64,000 nt of DNA, taken from positions 248,001 through 312,000 of the forward strand of contig NZ_CP192063.1 in assembly GCF_050942425.1 (NCBI RefSeq), given 5' to 3'. The notes beneath the pieces are model-generated. The model had not been told where the DNA came from. It did no database searches and saw only the letters and a list, made by a program, of their open reading frames with translations. The DNA is from Actinoallomurus sp050942425. GTDB taxonomy: Bacteria; Actinomycetota; Actinomycetes; Streptosporangiales; Streptosporangiaceae. This document shows positions 60,819 to 64,000 of the stretch, in pieces. A program made the position numbers and the translations under genes. Numbering within the stretch: the stretch's first letter is position 1; every line of letters begins with the position of its first letter.

Positions 60819-61406
60819 TCAGTCCCCCTCGATCAGGTCCGTGGTGGTGGCGAGCGCCTCGCGGGTCTTCTTGCGCGCCCGGTGGATACGGGAGCGCACC
60901 GTGCCCGTCGGCACGTCCAAGGCCTCCGCGACCTCTTCGTATGTCAGGCCGCCCCACGCGAGCAGCAGCAGCGTGTCGCGGTCGCGCGGTTTCAGGCCGG
61001 CGAGCGCGGCCGCGAGGGCCCGCTGATGTGACTGAGCGGCGACGCGCGCCACGACGGCGTTGTCCATCGATTCGGGCAGCGGGTCGACACCGGTCCGCTG
61101 CAGCGCCCGATACAGCCGTTCTTCCTCGCGCCGGTGCCGGGCGAGGAGATTGGTGGCGATCCCGTACAGCCACGGACGGGCCATAGGGCGCGTCGTGTCA
61201 TAGGACGCACGACGGCGGAACGCAACGAGAAACGTCTCAGCGACGATGTCGTCGGCGTGCTCGGTGCCGACTCTGCGCGCCGCATAGCGATGAATGTCGT
61301 CGGCGTAACGGTCGAACAGCGTCGCGAATATCTCCGGATCCTGGTGAGACTCGACGATCAGCTGCGCATCGTCGCACTCCTCACGGACCGGATGGGCTGC
61401 CGTCAC
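60819..61406 (-). CDS. ECF sigma factor
   Basis: A GTG start with AAGGA upstream gives 195 residues. Region 2: FDRYADDIHRYAARRVGTEHADDIVAETFLVAFRRR; region 4: LKPRDRDTLLLLAWGGLTYEEVAEALDVPTGTVRSRIHRARKK. Paired with a CU044 protein exactly as at 22047-23802, so the two loci are paralogous modules. Confidence 0.92.
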   Translation of the reverse strand: MTAAHPVREECDDAQLIVESHQDPEIFATLFDRYADDIHRYAARRVGTEHADDIVAETFLVAFRRRASYDTTRPMARPWLYGIATNLLARHRREEERLYRALQRTGVDPLPESMDNAVVARVAAQSHQRALAAALAGLKPRDRDTLLLLAWGGLTYEEVAEALDVPTGTVRSRIHRARKKTREALATTTDLIEGD

Positions 61407-61589
61407 GTCGAAATTCCTTGGGACATCTCACGCCTTCCTCGGGGCAGTGTCGTCACCCCCTGTTTCCCGCACCCGCCGATTCGGTTCACACGATGACCGT
61501 GGCGGCATGGCCTGGGGAAGGGCCATGCGCGTCAACCCGGTGGCCAGGGCCAGGGAACGCACTGGAGGCAGCTCGCGGCCGCGTGCGGC

Positions 61590-62888
61590 ATGACCCAGGG
61601 CAAGGTCAGCGAGTACATGAAGCAGGGCGGTCGGCAGGTGCTCGCCCTGGAGGTGTTCGAGCGCATCGCCGACGGCCTGGACATGCCGGACGACCCGCGG
61701 ATGACCCTCGGCCTCGCCCCACGGTCCTTCCGCGCACCGCCGCAACCGGGATCCTCCGGGTGGTTGGCTGATCCGGAACTTTTGGGTTCACTTGGGAGGA
61801 ATCCGTACGCGACCGATGGGGATGGCGAGTCCGTGCAGAGGCGTACGTTCCACCGTCTCGCGGCGGCGGGTCTCCTCGAGGCCATGCTCGCCGACCTCCC
61901 GTGCGGGGACGTGCCACTCACCGGTGTCGACGCCTTCGCCGCGGCTCTCACCGGTACGGCGGACGTTGCGGGGACCCTTCCCGAGCACGCTCGTACGGAT
62001 CTGAGCACTCTTCGCGCATCGGTCACCTCGGTCAAACGCGCGCATCAGTCCTGCCGCTACTCAACCGTCATCGAGACACTTCCCGGCCTTCTTGCCGCTG
62101 TTCAGACGGCGTGCGACGTGCTGACCGGCGACGATCGCCACCAGGCGGACGCCTTGGCCGCCGAGGCGAACTACGTCGCGGCCAGTGTTCTTCTCAAGCT
62201 CGACAGCGAAGGGCTTGCCTGGCTTGCGGCCGACCGCAGCATGCGGGCCGCCCGCCGCAGCGAGGATCCGGTCGCGGTGGCGGCGAGCGCGCGCAATCTC
62301 ACTCGCGTGCTGATGAAGGGCGGCCACTTCGGTGCGGCGAGCACGGCGGCGGCCGACTTCGCCGCCCGCCTCGATCGTGACGTCGGGGCGCACACGCCCG
62401 ACTCGCTGTCGGTGTACGGAGCGCTGCTCCTCTGCGGTGCGGTGGCGGCCGGACGCCGGAATGACCGTGCCACCGCCGCGACCATGCTGGATGAAGCGGA
62501 GGGCGCCGCCCGACGCCTCGGCGGAGATCACAACTATCGGTGGACCGCTTTCGGACCGACCAATGTGCGGCTCCATCGGGTCAACATCTCCGGATCGCTC
62601 GGTGATGCGGGTCAGGCGATCGCGCAGGCGCGGCACGTCGATCTCGGCTGTGTGCCGATCACCGAACGCAAGGCGGTCCTGCTGATCGACACGTCCCGTT
62701 CCCTCCTGCAATGGGGCAAGCATGAGAAGGCGTACGAGGTCCTGCGGGCGGCCGAGCGGCTCGCGCCCGAAGAGGTCTCGGCGCGTCCGGCCGTGCACCG
62801 GCTCCCTCGTGACCTCCACGCCACGTCGCCGCCGAGCGCGAAGCGGCGCGTCACCGAGTTCGCCACGCAGATCGGGGTCCGGTTGTGA
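61590..62888 (+). CDS. HTH regulator with helical repeat domain (probably frameshifted N-terminus)
   Basis: The usable frame starts inside the HTH (MTQGKVSEYMKQGGRQVLALEVFERIADGLDMPDDPRMTLGLAP), 432 residues, followed by an all-helical domain. In-frame codons just upstream read WRQLAAACG, the missing HTH start, but the ATG with a strong GGGGAAGGG site (61525) is in another frame (MRVNPVARARERT). A 1-nt frameshift near 61560 is likely. It overlaps the flavoprotein gene (GTGA). Confidence 0.75.
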   Translation: MTQGKVSEYMKQGGRQVLALEVFERIADGLDMPDDPRMTLGLAPRSFRAPPQPGSSGWLADPELLGSLGRNPYATDGDGESVQRRTFHRLAAAGLLEAMLADLPCGDVPLTGVDAFAAALTGTADVAGTLPEHARTDLSTLRASVTSVKRAHQSCRYSTVIETLPGLLAAVQTACDVLTGDDRHQADALAAEANYVAASVLLKLDSEGLAWLAADRSMRAARRSEDPVAVAASARNLTRVLMKGGHFGAASTAAADFAARLDRDVGAHTPDSLSVYGALLLCGAVAAGRRNDRATAATMLDEAEGAARRLGGDHNYRWTAFGPTNVRLHRVNISGSLGDAGQAIAQARHVDLGCVPITERKAVLLIDTSRSLLQWGKHEKAYEVLRAAERLAPEEVSARPAVHRLPRDLHATSPPSAKRRVTEFATQIGVRL

Positions 62889-63445
62889 CCGAGGAACGTC
62901 GCGCTCGCGTACTGTCCATCGTCGTCTGCGGCGCCGGGCCGGCCGGTGAGGTCGGGCGGCTGGTCGGACCGGCTCAGGAGCGGGGATGGGACGTCCAGGT
63001 CATCGCCACTCCGGCGGCGCTGGACTTCATCGACGTCGCCGACCTCGAGGCGCGGACGGGGCGGCCGGTCCGCAGCGCGTACCGGAAGCCGGGACAGCCC
63101 CGTTCGCCGAGATCGGACGCCGTCATCGTCGCGCCCGCGACGTACAACACCATCAACAAGACGGCAGTCGGGATCAGTGACACCTACGCGCTCGGGATCC
63201 TCGCCGAGGCACCGGGGCTCGGGATTCCCGTCGTCATGCTGCCCTTCGTGAACAGTGCGCTGGCGGGGCGCCGGGCCTTCCGCCGCAGCGTCGACGAGCT
63301 GCGGGCCGAGGGGGTGCGCGTGCTGTTCGGGCCGGGGGAGTTCGAGCCGCATCCTCCCGGTACGGGCGGTGAGCGCATTGATCGGTTCCCGTGGCTGTCG
63401 GCCCTGCTCCTGGCAGAGGAGATGACAACCCGCGCAATCGTCTGA
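62885..63445 (+). CDS. Flavoprotein (PPC decarboxylase/EpiD-like fold)
   Basis: 186 residues: VLSIVVCGAGPAGEVGRLVGPAQERGWDVQVIATPAALDF, then SDAVIVAPATYNTINKTAVGISDTYALGILAEAPGLGIPVVMLPFVNSALAGRRAF. This is the homo-oligomeric flavin-containing Cys decarboxylase fold, with the PATxNT and PxxN loops that bind FMN. It is translationally coupled to the HTH regulator, a pairing I recall from other actinomycetes. Substrate unknown. Confidence 0.85.
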   Translation: MTEERRARVLSIVVCGAGPAGEVGRLVGPAQERGWDVQVIATPAALDFIDVADLEARTGRPVRSAYRKPGQPRSPRSDAVIVAPATYNTINKTAVGISDTYALGILAEAPGLGIPVVMLPFVNSALAGRRAFRRSVDELRAEGVRVLFGPGEFEPHPPGTGGERIDRFPWLSALLLAEEMTTRAIV

Positions 63446-63459
63446 CCGACAGAACGCAC

Positions 63460-64000
63460 TCAGAAACTGAAGGGAGGGGGCGATTTCTGGTTTCGGCGGG
63501 CCTTGGACGGGGCCACCACTGCCACCGCCTCGGCGGCGGAGCCGCTGTCAGCGCCCCTCAGGGCGAAGCCGTCCTGCGAATCTCCCCACATGGCGATCAT
63601 GCCCCACGATAGGAACAATCCCTCGATGGCGGCGACCGCCCAGGCCAACCACGGGGCGTACACCGCCGCCGCGGCGAGGATCGACCCACCGGCCGACCAG
63701 ATCGCGGTGACGGTCGCCAGCAGGATGAGCATGGAGATCACGAATGCGATCCGATGGATCCAGACGAGTTGGCCGATCATCTCACGCAGTGTCGCGACCC
63801 GGCGTTCGGCGCGGTCGGCCAGCGCCATTCCCGCGATGATGAACTCCAGGATCCTGCTGTCCGCGGAGGCCGCCGCGGTGCCCTGCCAGGTCGTCTGGAG
63901 TGCCCTACGGAGCCCGGCCACGTCAGAGCCGAAGAGCGCACGTGCTTCCTTGGCCACCTGGTCCCAGGTCTGAAGGGCTCGGTCGACGGAGCCGTCGTCC
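63460..64000 (-). CDS. WXG100-like protein with membrane helices, 5' end outside window
   Basis: The frame is open to the right edge; a GTG at 63957 is internal. Visible residues include DRALQTWDQVAKEARALFGSDVAGLRRALQTTWQGTAAASADSRI, a helix-WxG-helix pattern of ESX/type VII substrates. Three hydrophobic segments follow (IAFVISMLILLATVTAIW, ILAAAAVYAPWLAWAVAAIEGL, FLSWGMIAMW) and then a polar tail. A type VII secretion link is inference. Confidence 0.65.
   Translation of the reverse strand, partial: DDGSVDRALQTWDQVAKEARALFGSDVAGLRRALQTTWQGTAAASADSRILEFIIAGMALADRAERRVATLREMIGQLVWIHRIAFVISMLILLATVTAIWSAGGSILAAAAVYAPWLAWAVAAIEGLFLSWGMIAMWGDSQDGFALRGADSGSAAEAVAVVAPSKARRNQKSPPPFSF

Overview
The window is GC-rich actinomycete chromosomal DNA. 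Evidence is very strong third-position GC bias, many GTG/TTG starts, HspR/HAIR heat-shock control, CU044_5270-type proteins paired with ECF sigma factors, and a tRNA-Gly(CCC) of the actinobacterial type. It fits a Streptosporangiales/Thermomonosporaceae-like organism, but no rRNA is present, so the family placement is a guess.

Layout. 0-12.4 kb holds housekeeping and accessory genes: an edge-truncated NYN protein, a TPR protein, a PhoD-like phosphatase, an epoxide hydrolase, a WYL regulator, a divergent MFS efflux/TetR pair with an array of operator-like repeats, a secreted His/Asp/Arg-rich protein, a beta-propeller-like protein, a DUF5946 protein, a truncated thioesterase and an amidase. 12.5-19.5 kb is a five-gene leftward heat-shock operon dnaK-grpE-dnaJ-hspR-clpB with two HAIR operators upstream. 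19.6-23.8 kb holds a cysteine-less C39-like protein and a CU044/sigma/CU044 block. 24-29.4 kb has a large membrane Fe-S (CCG-domain) reductase and a glycine betaine/proline transporter (ATPase with CBS domains, plus a permease/binding-protein fusion). 29.7-31.4 kb has dcd, an unknown overlapping gene and tRNA-Gly.

31.3-41.5 kb is the most plastic part. Three copies of the tRNA-Gly 3' end mark two tandem, decayed integrative-element remnants with an integrase fragment and small unknown genes. The region also carries a family of about 225-nt modules with very long hairpins, each complete or partial copy lying shortly after a small plus-strand gene. Three related single-membrane-helix proteins lie here, with a fourth at 59.2 kb.

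42.4-51.6 kb is a probable catabolic island. Leftward genes encode two DUF3311 + sodium/solute symporter modules, a TIGR04076 protein, a luciferase-like oxidoreductase, an amidase and a SnoaL-like protein. Rightward genes encode an XRE-cupin and a PucR regulator. An identical 23-nt element lies upstream of both the second symporter operon and pucR, suggesting common control.

51.8-64 kb has a DadA-like oxidase, a Ser/Thr kinase, a secreted TIM-barrel-like lipoprotein, an ECF sigma/peroxiredoxin pair, an ankyrin-cap/serine-hydrolase fusion lacking its nucleophile, another ECF sigma/CU044 pair, a helix-turn-helix regulator/flavoprotein pair with a probable frameshift, and an edge-truncated WXG-like membrane protein.
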